Shown: piece by piece, positions 38,340 through 50,524 of the stretch
How positions within the stretch are numbered: position 1 is the stretch's first letter
How the letters are laid out: the number at the start of each line of letters is the position of its first letter
From: Trichoplusia ni
Taxonomy: Eukaryota > Arthropoda > Insecta > Lepidoptera > Noctuidae
DNA length: 64,000 bases
Direction: 5' to 3'
NCBI RefSeq assembly: GCF_003590095.1
Contig: NC_039497.1
Coordinates: 5,266,691 to 5,330,690 of the forward strand
Notes under the pieces: generated by a model
Database searches by the model: none
What the model saw: the letters and a program-made list of their open reading frames with translations, nothing else
Told to the model about the DNA's origin: nothing
Program-made: the position numbers and the translations under genes

Positions 38340-39926
38340 TCAGAGCATCTTGACGGCGGTGTCGGCGTGGTAGCGCGCCAGCGTCTTCTTGACGCGCAGC
38401 GCCGTGAGCCGCACGCGCGGGTCGGCGTGCCAGCACTCGGGCAGCAGCGCGGCCAGCGCGGCGGGCGCGGCGGCGGCCCGCCAGCGCGCCGCCAGCGCCG
38501 GCCGCGCGCCGCCGCGCACCACCAGCGCGTGCATGTGCTCGAAGCTGGGGTCGGGCGGCACCAGCCCCGCGTACGGCAGCGCGTACGGCTCCACGTCCTG
38601 CGCCTTGTCGCCCGTGGCGCAGCGCCGACACATCTCCCACAGCACCAGCCCCAGCGAGTACATGTCGGCCATCTTGAAGGCCTCGAAGTTGCTCACGTCC
38701 AGCTTCTCGTCCAGCACCTCTGGCGCCATGTACCGGCGCGTGCCCACGCGCGTGTTGGGCGCGATGTCCACCTCGTTCCGCTCCGCCACGTACCGCACCG
38801 CCAGCCCGAAGTCCGCGATGGCGCACTGCCCGTTCCGCTTCACTAGTATGTTCTTACTCTTTATGTCTCGATGCGCGATCGCCGGCTTGCCCTTCGTTCC
38901 GAAAATATCCATGTGTAAGTGTGCTAACCCGCTAACTATGGAGTAAGCCATGGTCATCAAACTGTGATTGTCGAGAACCACGGTCTGTAGGTAGTCATGG
39001 AGCGAGCCGTTCTCATGGTAATCCGTAATTAAGAGCATCTGAGTCCAGGACCCGGTTCCCTTGATGTCGGCAGCGATGAAACCCAAGATGTTTTCGTGTC
39101 GCATAAGTACAGTTTGATAGATTTCAGTTTCACGGAACCACGATGCCTCTTCGGTAGTGAAGAAAACCTTGACAGCAACACGCTCGCCGCGCCAGCGCGC
39201 GAGCCAGACCTCGCCGTAGCGACCCTTGCCGATAGACTCGACCATCTGGATCTGCTTGGCCACGGTGCGCTGCACCAGCAGTGGCAGGCCGGAGCCGGAG
39301 CCCGAGGACACGTCGGGCGGCAGCGGCGCGGGCGGCGAGGGCGGGCGCTTGTGCGCGCGGCGGCGGCGGCGGCACAGCAGCAGGAAGCCGGCCAGCGCCG
39401 CCAGCAGCGCCACGCACAGCGCCGCGGCCACCAGCAGCGCCGCCGCGCCGCCGCCGCCGCCGTGCAGCCCCGGCGTCTCCGTCACGTCGGGCGGCGGCTC
39501 GGCCAGCTGGGGCTGCAGCCGCCGGTTGCACAGGTCGCTCTCGTTGCAGCATTCTATCACCTTAGGGTGCTGGTGAGGCACTTGGGAGCTTTTGCACTGA
39601 AATAAATATACGGTTATATTAATGAGGATCCTTGTAGATCCACAATAACATTGTTTAACACTAAAATTGTTACTTAATGTAAGTGACTATTTGCAGACAA
39701 CCAAAAACTGTTTTGTCAACAATAATGAAGGCACTCACTTGCATGAGCCCCGACTCGTCGGGCGGCATGCAGCCGGCGGTGCGGTCGAGCACGACGAGCC
39801 CATTGTCGTCGAGCACCTCCTCGACGGAGACGAAGCAGTAGCTGCCGGGCTGCGTGACGCAGGTGCCGTTGGCCGCGCCGTCAGGGCACGCGCTGGCACC
39901 CAGGCACTCGCACACTAGGCCCCGGC
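38340..39926 (-). CDS. tkv: Thickveins, type I BMP (Dpp) receptor serine/threonine kinase, C-terminal two exons
   Basis: Tkv is the plasma-membrane receptor that, with the type II receptor Punt, binds Dpp/BMP and phosphorylates Mad. Two firm exons are 39926-39739 and 39596-38340, split by a 142-bp intron (donor GTGAGT, acceptor TTTCAG) in phase. The first exon starts with two bases of a split codon, so the true N-terminus lies further right. The activin-type ectodomain shows all 10 expected cysteines, ending in CCNESDLCN, with two N-glycosylation sequons. Numbering by the large exon (418 residues): membrane helix 51-75; GS box SSGSGSG about 97-103 with the adjoining LP of the FKBP12 site; kinase about 121-405 with glycine loop GKGRYG (123-128), Lys143, Glu158, HRD 242-244, DFG 262-264 and APE 291-293. 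Nothing catalytic is missing. The L45 loop (IKGTGSWTQ) is of the BMP-receptor kind, not the Saxophone or activin kind, which supports Tkv. The second half of the kinase is very GC-rich and Ala/Arg-rich. Confidence 0.93.
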
Positions 39927-39995
39927 CTGGAAATACAATTACTAATTGTTAATTACTTCAAATCAAATATATGTATATGACGACTTACTACATAC

Positions 39996-40135
39996 GAATT
40001 GTAGTTACGGAATTAACTGATTTAGGTTTTGGTTTCCTCGGTGGGCGAATACATTTCCGTCGGAACAATGATGTATGAAATGAAATACCAAATCCTATCA
40101 CAAAAACAACAAAAAAGAACACAGTATTCAAAATC
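39996..40135 (-). CDS. tkv: Tentative upstream tkv exon with signal-peptide-like segment
   Basis: Reading the minus strand just beyond the ectodomain exon gives an open stretch. It starts with a strongly hydrophobic run (ILNTVFFFVVFVIGFGIS), then a basic, Pro/Lys-rich linker. A donor, C|GTATGT, at 39996/39995 leaves one base, exactly what the next exon (two spare bases) needs. The implied intron is 69 bp. The segment looks like a secretory signal followed by a linker, as expected before a receptor ectodomain. Against it: there is no in-frame ATG before a stop codon, so a further upstream exon, joined at an acceptor such as AAG|G near 40136, must supply the start. The next donor-like GTAAGT a few bases on would create a stop. 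Confidence 0.4.
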
Positions 40136-42480
40136 CTTATTACTCAAGATAAATTAACGAACAACGCACATTGTCCTAATTATATTAGGCAGTGCTCGTA
40201 CAATAAATCATGGCTCGCCACGTCAGGCTCGACTGTACGAAATCTTAACAGATAACGCGTCGATGAATTTATAATGAAGGAATCTGATATGAAAGACTCG
40301 CGTAATGCCCGTCCGTGTTTGTACACTAACGATGAGAAAAAACTTTCCACACGACGTCGGTATGGACTGAAAGATGATATAACTGGAGTGAGTAATTTAT
40401 GCGGTAATGATTTCAGTACAAAATTAATGACATGTGCATTTTAAAAGAAATATAAACTGAGGAGGATGATTGATGGAAGTAACGAATCCGAAAGGGCAAC
40501 AGCCAGAAAGAAACTGATTTATTAACGAGAAAGTGACACAAAACAAAAAGGCAAAGAGAAACTTGGCGATAAGGACTGCCAAGTTGCTTCTAAGTGAATA
40601 TTTGCAATTAGGAAAGGAGGAAAATAACAGTACACACATACATTACACCAATACTCTATCAACAACAGCTACTTTTGAATACTAACGGCATTATTTAACC
40701 ATCAGTTTTATTGATCGTACGACAACAAATGATTCGCAAGAATAGCGGACAACGTACAAAGATCACAACAGTCACGGGTAATGAGTCTGCACAATTGACA
40801 TTGAATGTTTAACTTCTGAAGCGTATGCTTCCTGTAAAAAAGATTCACTTCGGACACATATACTATGGAAAATCTTGAAAAAGTCTTGCCGACCAAGCTG
40901 CGATGTCTGTCATTTAATACCAAACAACAAGAGAGTTGTAGTTAAAAGGAGAGTAGGTAAGTAATGAGAGATCTGAAACCTGAAATTGTCAACAACGGTA
41001 AAATTGTTAATAGTATCATAATTAAAGGTGAAAACGTCGTAAGACAGTCAATTAAGTTAATTACTGAGTGAGTACGACGGGCTAATGAAACCCAACTGTG
41101 AGGTGCGGCTCCAGCTTCTCAATTCATAAATAAATCTGTGTTTAAACAGTCGTGGTAATTTGATTGCAGCAGTTTGATGTATTTGGCATTTGCAGATTGT
41201 AGCCAGCCTAGTTTGTATCGGTAAGCCCACTCCCTAAATTCAACGACAGTTTATTCATGCGAATATTAAGTAAACCCACTCCGTTCCGATTACATTTTTG
41301 AAGTGCATCTGGACTGCATTCATCGCATTTAATATGCAGTTTCATTAGGTTTGAACATTAAATTGCACTTAGGTCTTTCATTATAGATAATTTATAAGTG
41401 TTTGGTAATAGAATTATGCATATTTTTTATCACATCGTCAGAGTAAATTGAAATTATTCCAAATATCCCTACTGACAATAATATCTAATTTTGAACAGGC
41501 ATAAACATAGGGACGTTAAACGTCCCTTGAGTGTCGAAGCCGATATTTTTTTGCAAGCGCAACAGGTAACCTCCCGGCGGCCGCCGACACCCGACGCGCT
41601 CCGAGGGACACGGCCCGTCCTCACTGTAACGTCAGGTAGACCCTACACAGCCTACACTTGTACACTAAACAGAATTATAAACAAACGACTTTTACCTAGA
41701 TACTACACGACTGTTATGAGCTTACTTATATCATTTATATTTGGTTATAACTTCAAGTAATAAAATTTATCGAATATGACGCCTTGGAAAAGTTACGAGA
41801 CATTATTATTTGACTATTAAGTTTAATGATGTCTGACTGTCGGGAGTATAAAACTGAAACTGCGATATGGTACAAATTTACCCAATGTTGCTTTATGAGT
41901 ACATAATGTTTATTATTAGTCGGCAGTAATATAGCTGCGGTTAGTAATTACTGCTAGGTACTGGGTGGTGCAGAAATCTGAGACCTGAGATCATACAATA
42001 ACACTAGAGGTAACTAACTAGCTATGAATCAATGTGTTCGTGAATGACTTACATAAACACAACACATTGGTGCCACCAACACAAATTGAACAATAATCCT
42101 AAATAGACGTCTAAATATACGTCGATGATTTTACCAGTTTACTTACGACAAGACACAAACAACGACGTACACATTATACATACAACAAAGACGGGAAACT
42201 ATGAATGATTCAACATCCACATCCTTGGCTAGTAGCGAATCAGTTCAGAAAGCGGAAACATCCCGCGGGCGCCGAGATCACAACATCATGTCCCGGGGCA
42301 AACACTTGTGACAACAAACAGAAAAGCAGCGGACTCGTGTTCAGGTGTCGCACCACTGCGACATCACACCGAGGATACACAATACCCAGGCCCGAGGGCG
42401 ATCACTACAGCTAACATTTATGATCTGGTTTAGGTGTTAGACTTAGGTGCTGCACGTACTTCGTCTCATGCCGTCGGAGA
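40136..42480. other. Probable tkv intron or upstream DNA, no gene seen
   Basis: The stretch is AT-rich. A perfect 17-bp palindrome (GGGACGTT, A, AACGTCCC) lies at 41510-41526, inside an 89-codon plus-strand frame. That frame is bounded by an acceptor-like 'ttgaacag' and donor-like 'caacaggtaacc', but I do not recognise it. Minus-strand frames at 40424-40639 and 40708-40923 show no family match. Confidence 0.4.
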
Positions 42481-42850
42481 GTGTTCGAGGCGAGCCCGGC
42501 CCCGCGTCCGCGCTATCATTTAAATATAACTTGGGAAGCCGCCGTCTGTCGCCGGCTTTATTTTTACACCACTGAGATTATATGTGGACAGTCACAACGC
42601 ACGCTGTCTCACGGGAGACGTTATGGTTCGCGCGCGACACGGAGCGACTGGACAACAGTGAGCGATACGTGTAGGCAGAGCGACGCCCACGGCGCGAATG
42701 ACGGGCGGAGCGCGCGCGGCGTCCCCCTGGGCCTCCGCCCCGCGCCGCGCCCCCGCCCCGTGCATTATGCACCGCTGCACAGCCTCCACATGGCTCCGCC
42801 GAGATAACGCGAGCACCGAGCCGAGATCACACAACACTCATCAGATACAC
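42481..42850 (-). promoter_or_regulatory. GC-rich island, candidate tkv promoter and 5' non-coding exon
   Basis: This is the first CpG-rich block encountered upstream of tkv on its strand, about 2.4 kb from the tentative signal-peptide exon. Read on the minus strand it holds short upstream-ORF-like ATGs and a donor-like CCC|GTGAGA at about 42619. That would suit a 5' non-coding exon spliced to tkv. No TATA box is evident. The direction and the link to tkv are inferred from position only. Frames on both strands through the block reflect high GC. Confidence 0.3.
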
Positions 42851-44419
42851 AAATGCGGCGTGCGATGCGATTCATTGACGCCAACACTACATTGCCAACT
42901 GTTTATTATGATCTACTTACAAATGTATTAAGCGAACGTTGCGTTTGATCGGCCAGCTATTAATCAACACAAACAACTTATTGTATGGGACACGGAAAGA
43001 ATCTATCTACTCCAAATATGACGATGTAGACATTACAATAACAAAGAAGCATTGAGTACTAAACTAAAGAGTGATTATTTCTGGATGAGGAAAAGTAAAA
43101 ACAGGAATTTGATAAAACTATAAGAATAAAGAAGCTGTTCATAAAGTCGCAACTGTTTAAGATGTAAAGAACGCGTTACCAGATATCGTTAACGCGGGCA
43201 TATATTTTCAGCGAAAGACATTTCGTTAGCTGTTCTGAAAATCCAACATCTGTCGGAAGCTGATGCTTTTTATAGTTTACGAGGAGCACTAATACTCCTA
43301 CTTCCACATGTTACTAGAGAGAGGCGAGCTATAAAACCATACGGGGCTATCTAATCAGAACGTCATTAATGAGATGGTTTTATGATCAACACATTTTGTT
43401 TTATTTCCTTACTTGGTTTAGTACTTACTTCCTGCTTAATATATATAATCAACACATGTAGTAATACAGTTAAGTGACGCAGAGTGTGATAGGAGCTGAG
43501 CCGCATCGTGCTGGTGCATGCAGCTGAGTTTGCTTGCACTCGACACACACAGCCTCTAAATGCGGCTGTCAATAAGCGTACGGGTCCACTGTCCACTAAT
43601 GTATCTCAAGGATCCGAAAATGCGAAACTCGGAAGCACGTGACGGTTGCCGAATCACATGCAAATTACTGTTATGAATTTAAATGACTGCCCAGAGATTC
43701 GATACTATTGTTCTGTGTCCTGTCTATGACATCAATCTGCGAATAATCATCGTTATTAGCCTAAGTGGGCTCGCGATTGGGATTCCAATGCCATGTTTGA
43801 TTATGTTCGAACATATTATTTTATTCCCTGTGACAGTAATGCAGTGACAAGCGACACGGATGTTTCTCGTGGGAAATCTCCTGACGAGGTTTAAACACGC
43901 CATCAGAACCTCATCAACAACGGCCACATTAAGTATAAAACTTTCACGTTGTTTATAAAGCACTGATAGTGACATTCTGAGAATAGGCCGCATGTCTGGG
44001 CATCGCACGTGCAAAACTAGTTCCTTAGATTCGGCAACCGGCGCAGATGTTCTGGTATCGGTTAATGTACACGAGAACGAATCGACGTTGCGAGTGCTGC
44101 AATTGCAAGCGATCGTATAAATCGATTTGTTAAAGATACAAGTAAAAGGGCAATCGATCAAGATGAATTCGATGTGGAACTCTGGATCGCACTCAATCTT
44201 GTTTTAGATATGAATAGCACGGCTGCCGTTCTAGCCACGGAACTGAATTAATCGATGAATATCATAGTGGGTAGTAAGTGCGATATAATACGATCATCTG
44301 GACACAGATGGCAAATATAATTAAAACAAATAATAGTTTAGCTGGCTGCGACGCCCCCTAGATATCGGGAAACAATTTGGTCGTGACTGTTGCAAATGGC
44401 ATTCGGTTCCGATCATGCT
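42851..44419. other. Non-coding DNA upstream of tkv, one unassigned long minus-strand frame
   Basis: A minus-strand open frame of 145 codons (44161-43724) has mixed, fairly natural codon use, but it lacks an ATG near its start and shows no known domain. An E-box CACGTG lies near 43637. No other gene, repeat or RNA is recognised. Confidence 0.35.
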
Positions 44420-44650
44420 GCCGGGGCGAAAGGTCATCATCGCACAGCGCGCAGGCGCCGGCGATCTAGCGACCTCTAGGATTATCCAAGTCGATCGATA
44501 AGGTCCCGAGGGGGCCGGGCGGGACGCGCGGCGCGTGATACGGGCCAAAGAACATAATTTATTCGGCGGCAGAGTGGCGCGCCTCGGAGGTGCCGCGCCC
44601 GCTCCCCGCGCCCGCGCATCTCCACGCTCCTTTCAAAACAGGATCCCGGC
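44420..44650. promoter_or_regulatory. Second GC-rich island upstream of tkv, possible alternative promoter
   Basis: This CpG-rich patch is set in AT-rich DNA. It includes TATCGATCG on the minus strand (about 44499-44491), a partial match to the DRE site used by DREF, and a long run of CCGCGCC-type sequence at 44580-44620. Its position on the upstream side of tkv suggests an alternative promoter or enhancer, but no transcript signal fixes this. Confidence 0.25.
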
Positions 44651-47600
44651 ACTATTTTTTGTGGGCTGAGGATTAAGGAGTATCGGGTTTAAACGCAGGT
44701 TACGTAATAGTTTTTACACACCCTTAATCTTCCACGGCCTTTGGGACGAGGTCGGATATTAATAATTTTATTTTTAAGTGCATTTGGTAGAGATATTTTT
44801 TCCGAGCCCAGCTTGTTCGGATACAACCTGCTAACGACCCATTTACGCGATAAGACCGTTAGTTCCATCGATATTTGCGCATACGCAATAACATACCATG
44901 AGTTTTATCAGTCAACGAGTTTTCTTGATTGCTGTTCATATACACACCGTTCACCTCACCAGTTTAACAATATAACTTGGCTGTCCATTTTTAATTATTG
45001 AGATGATCAAGTTTTTATGGATTACGAAACTTACATTAGCCAAGAGATGCCCACACAAGAATGCTAAATGTGCATATTTTCTCCGCATCTATGAAGCGTT
45101 GTTTTTGTCATCATTAACATATCCGTGACCAATGATACGGACAGGCTGTTTCAAAATTTCTAAATGGCAGTTAGGAGTCGTTACTCGGGGTACATTGGGT
45201 CTGTGATAAACTTGTAAACTGGACAGTAGATCAATATTTACCAAACATGTCGCGAGTGTGAACTGTTATCTTGTTACCTGACGTGAGAATTACTGTGTGT
45301 ATACTTTATCTTCTTTGACAACTATCTCAAGTTTATTAACCTGCTGTGCTCTGAGATAAGATGCCAAATTAACATCAACATTCTGCTTATAATGTGACAT
45401 TTATTTATAAACAGTCTCTCGTGAATTGCGCCTGTATTTACAGGCTTCGCAGGTTTTCTATGTGTATACTTAAAATTTGTCTATAAAATGTATCTTTTTA
45501 TAATTTTTATAACGATTTTTTACAGCGAGAACCACTGATAAATTTAATATCTCTCGCTGTGTTTTCTATGATGTTTACCGAATAATGAGAATACCTTGTT
45601 CATACAAAGTCTATCGATCGTGGACGGTAAGAAGAAATAAAAAGATAATTATCGATTTATATATAGTATCAAAATATACTCATTTAAATGTTAATCAGCT
45701 TTAATCTGTTTTAATGTAGATAAGGTTTTATGCAGAAATAGCGAACATTATAAGAATTAGGGCAATACGTGACAGAAGCCACGCTTTCCGCGCATGAACA
45801 TTATTTGTTTACAAATGATATTTTGAAATTACCAAAAACTACTCTACTTTTTGTGCATAAGACCTCGTGGAAACCATTCAAGGTGAAGCTGTTAAAATTT
45901 CAATATCCTTTCGTGTTTGTGAATGTATTTAATTAAAATAAACTTTTAAATATAAGATAAACTATACTATTTCAAAGTATATTCTTAATTATACGAATGC
46001 GTAATAAAAACGATATGCATACTTATTTTTTTACTACCTTAAGGACAAGCCATCTCTTCCTAAGTAATGCAATTAAAAGTACTCCGCAATTATAGGGCTG
46101 TAAACTAAACTATTACACTGATAGTTTGATGAATCTAGAATCACTAACAGGTGAGCACATGTCTACCTCGTGTATTAGCCAGAATGAATTGCAGAATACG
46201 ACAATAGTTATCCATCAGATAGAACTTCAACACGGAAAAAGGCTCCAGCCCACTACGCTGCCGTGATTATAAAAGTAACGTAATAACTAGTGACACCCGA
46301 GATTTGTCACCATATTGTAAGCTAGATAGTGTTCGTCGTGATAGCTGAAAATGAAAGGGTAAGTCGCTGATACAGCCTAAGTCACAATTATATTCTGTAT
46401 AAGTTCGGCAGCGAATTTTACAGGTTCGTTCAAATGAAACTCAGTTGTTACGAGTCTACTAAGGTAAACACTGGTGTCGGTCCCAAAGTAAGTAATTTTT
46501 CAAATGACAACGACAGCTTGTCGTAAATACGTCGTGTACGTAATTGACGCCACTAGGAGGCGGTCAGGTGACTGTATTAGCATGCTGATGGATCTGCTCT
46601 GCATATTCATGCGCGCACGCAGATTGCAAGTAATGTCGTTCTCTATGCGCGACCCACTCGATTGATCGACCGTTACCCCGAGGTAACGAAGCCGGTCACC
46701 GCCGCATATAATGTTCTACTACCTCTGATCATACCGTATAACAACGTTCTCTGTTTATTCAAAGCCGCGCTGTAAACATCCGCGAAACAAACTACATGAT
46801 ATTTTTAAACGTCTTAGTAAATATAACGACGACAGACTATAAAAATGTCATAACCCGAGGTCGTCATAAAGCGCGCACCTTGTGACAGAACGTAGATGTT
46901 TAAAATAGATTTGTGAATAACTGTGTTTTTGTGACAATTGCAACAGAGGGCAGGGCATAGGTCCAGCGCGTTAGAGTGTAAACCGCACGATACCGCGACT
47001 CGTCCCATTTGTAGCGGAATCTATGAAAACAACAACATATTGGTACAGCATTATCTGTAGTGAATGGACGGCGCGGCGGCGGTTTGCTCGCGATAGATTA
47101 CACGTTTAATTGTCAACACACTTGCACACAATTTGATAACGTCTATTGATACAACGCGCTATAAGCGTCATTGAGTAAACTTTTCACATTTAACATTCCA
47201 TACATGCCATCGAGATAAGCGCGTCCCAAATAATCGGAGCACTTAATAAATTCGGTAGCGAAAACTCCTCGATACGAAGAAATAGTGTCAAACCATAACA
47301 CGCACAGTTTGAGGTCGGATGTAATCAGTTAATCACGCCGTGATAATCTTAATAGTAGGGGCGCGGCCGTTATCAGAGGCACGGAGAGACGCTGCCATGT
47401 GGCTGGCTATCTTAAGGTGACAAACAATGTATTTGTGTTGTGTGTATCATGCGATGTGTCGATGTACGAGTTGTGCAACCGCCACGTCGAGACACGCGGC
47501 GCATGATAAATTGACACGTTACAAAAATGCTGATAAATGCAGCGCCCAGCGCGACAGGGCTACAGGTACGCTGGTGCTCAAATACTACGCAGTTACATTT

Positions 47601-50380
47601 TGGAAACGATAACATATCTACAGATAGCCACTACAAAAGATATGTAATTTGCTTAGATACTGAGAATCTTATCGAGGAGATTATATATAACGGATTACGG
47701 AGCCGACACCGGTCGGATAAAATTAGAAAAACAAAGAGAACAAATCGTTTTGACAGCAACAGATGTAATTAATGATCTGTCAATGAACGTAGAGATGGAT
47801 AAAAAGATAACGATTGAAAGGTACAAATCCGACAGTGGGCGATAGTTGGACAAATGCACACAAATCGAACGTCACTCAAACTCCATACAATGTCGCCATT
47901 TGAGAGACTGTCTGTCCAACTGACTACAGACAATCACTTTTAATGGCAACACAAAAACTGTACATGTAGGCGAACCAGAAACGCTAAACGAGTATGTAAA
48001 ACAAATGATGCGTTACATTGAAAAACTATTATGAAGCAACGAGCAAACAGAATAATAGAATATTGCATGACTCGGCGGTACTCGTTAACAAAAGAGGTTC
48101 ACAAGCTAAATCGATCGGAATCGCAACATGTCTATTAAATACGTGATATAGAAATTATAAAGGCTATCTTTGTTGTAGGTATGGTTTGATGAAATACATA
48201 CACCCAATATAATCTACGAAGCATATTCACGTAAAGGTCATAGATAGTACGAGTCTACGTACAAGAAAAGCTTTGTTATAAAACAAAATTTAATTAATCT
48301 CAAAATAATGAATGCTGTGTCTGTAGACGAGCTAGATCCAAGTCCAATGAGCGTTTGTGGGCGAAACCTGGCAAGGTTGCGTCGGCCAGAGATCTCTTAC
48401 AATCTGGTTCTTATAGGTTGACATATAAGATATATTTTAGTAGTCGTGATAGTGGGTGCAGCGTGCCAGATGGACACGGTATGGCACGACAGGTGACGCC
48501 CACAGCGAGAAAGTCGTGTCGGCTCGGAACGTGGCCTCGGGGGTGGCTGACTTATTGGACTATCACATCGACGAGCGCCTAGCTGGCTGAGAGCTAATGA
48601 ACTGAACCACTGTACACCAATAAATAATAAGCACCGGTCGGTATTAAATGTGCGCTTTGAATGAAAACCAGACTTAGAATAAAACATGAATGAAGCAAAA
48701 ACCACATCATACAACTAGTAAAACGGATTGCAATTGAAAGCTAACTGTAATATTTTACGCTACCATAAAAAAATGAAACTTAGTGATGGAAGTTATCTGT
48801 TATAAATATCTGGTTTACAAACCTCTCGAACGATATCAATAAACTTAAGAGCTATGTATCAATATGTAAAAATTTCACCTACACCTACGAACAAAGGCCG
48901 TATCAATAAATAACAATTTTGTCGTAACTCACGTCTTAGAATAACATGAACAATTCAACTCCAACAGTCGGGGGACTACGGAACACATAAATCAAGCGAT
49001 TATAGGCTTTGTTCCGTTAAGTTAGAGGTTCTGTTATAGAGTATGGTCATTAATAATGAGTAACGATAAGGTGTCGCGCCGGTGGTGATCCGAAAACGTT
49101 ATGAATAAGATATTATAAAAAAACTATCAGAAGTATCATTCGGAAGTGGAAAACGTTTGCAATATTAATTGGACCAATTTATATCGACAAGGAAAATAGA
49201 CGCGTTAAATCATTCACGTTTAATTAGAACAGACTTTTGTCCGTTTCGTTTACTATAACTCTGATTAAATAATTAATTATTTAATACATTACTTACATGA
49301 TATACGTCATAAAATTATGAATAACAATGATAATTTTACCTGTATTTAATTTCCAGAATTCTATTATAAATGGGTTTAACTAATGAGATCTTCTAGTAAA
49401 ATAAGTGATTGTAGTACAAAACCAGGGATTACATATTAGTCATAGTTAATTCATAAGTAAATAAGTGTGGGTGATGGTTGAGGAAATCGGGGAATACCAG
49501 GTTTGAGCTGACTCCCTTTATAACAAGTGAAGTTTTATTTTATACAAAGAATTGCCATGTTTCCGTGAGCCTTCTGCTTCTGTTTCCTAGTATAATCTCT
49601 TCACAAATATCGTGGGCGTGTGCGAGCGAACTTTTGACCGGCGCGGGCGCACTCGCCGCGGTCGACGCTACGTAACCATGAGCCTTCCACTATTTACATA
49701 AAATATCTATTCCTTAGATGCATTTCACGTCAGATATTTGATATATTAAACTATAGGTTATGAAGTTATCACATCTCATGTTACATAGGAATTTTGGACT
49801 GAATTTAATTATTTACGAATCAATTTATTTGGTATTATTGATGGGTGGTTTACGTCCGACGTTAATTACCTTTTAAAATATAGTTTTCCTTGTAACGTGT
49901 CTGATTTTCTAGTAATAAGCGTAAATCATGGGTATGAGTCAAAATGTTGACTGATTTTATGTTATTGACGCAAACCATTAAAAGAAAATGTAAAATAATA
50001 TTAACAAGTTGAAATCTGCATCCAGTGAGGAAATCCTATGGAATGTAATTAATCCGGTTGCTTACACTGAAGGATTATGATAAGTCGTAGTGCGTAGTAG
50101 CGTAGTTATATCACATCTAATCTCGTTTATTATTAGAATTTAATCTTTCGGGTCCAGGTGACACGGTAGCCAAGGATGAACTAATCATAATTTACAGTGA
50201 TCGCCTAATAACCTGGTTACAACGGAGTCTAATCGTAACGGATTAAGTGCTACCTAAATGTTTTGATAACAACTTACAAGGAGCACGCGTCGCAATGAGC
50301 ACGCGAACACAGCCGCGCACGTGCTAACAAAAATACACAACTGTACATATTACTACAAATAACATTAACAAAAATTAGAC
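44651..50380. other. AT-rich non-coding DNA, no gene seen
   Basis: No gene is supported. Short hairpins occur at 45522-45560 (ACAGCGAGA and TCTCGCTGT, 21-nt loop) and 46671-46688 (CGTTACC, CCGA, GGTAACG). A moderately GC-rich stretch lies at about 46550-46710. A third CTACG/CGTAG cluster lies at 50084-50106. Open frames of 60-105 codons are unrecognised. Confidence 0.5.
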
Positions 50381-50524
50381 TAAGGGCCGATTTTTCAATC
50401 ACCAGGTAACTTTTATTCGACGAATATGTTTGACGTTTTGACAGCTTTTGTATAAAAAATATGTCAAACGACCATATTTATTCCTCATATAAAAGTTATC
50501 TGACGATTGAAAAATCGGGCCTAA
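50381..50524. mobile_element. MITE with long terminal inverted repeats and TAA target duplication
   Basis: The element spans 50384-50521 (138 bp). It starts GGGCCGATTTTTCAATC and ends with the near-perfect inverted complement GATTGAAAAATCGGGCC. The inverted match continues inward ('aggtaacttttat' against 'ataaaagttatct', then 'atatgtttgac' against 'gtcaaacgaccatat'), so nearly the whole unit folds back. It is flanked by TAA on both sides (50381-50383 and 50522-50524). A 3-bp TAA/TTA duplication points to the PIF/Harbinger superfamily. There is no coding capacity; it depends on a transposase elsewhere. Confidence 0.85.

Noticed and set aside
38316..38846. Long plus-strand open frames (up to 176 codons) opposite the tkv kinase exon
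   Set aside because: They are antisense shadows of a GC-rich, stop-poor exon whose minus-strand product is unmistakably a receptor kinase.
39096..39605. 169-codon plus-strand frame and several others over the tkv membrane and GS region
   Set aside because: These are low-complexity Ala/Arg/Gln runs created by GC-rich codons of the true minus-strand exon.
42592..42837. 81-codon minus-strand protein in the 42.6-kb GC island
   Set aside because: It is Arg/Ala-rich with alternative start use and overlapping frames; better explained as 5' UTR or regulatory GC-rich DNA.
45522..45560. 9-bp hairpin with a 21-nt loop, considered as a microRNA precursor
   Set aside because: The stem is far too short for Dicer processing and nothing around it extends the pairing.
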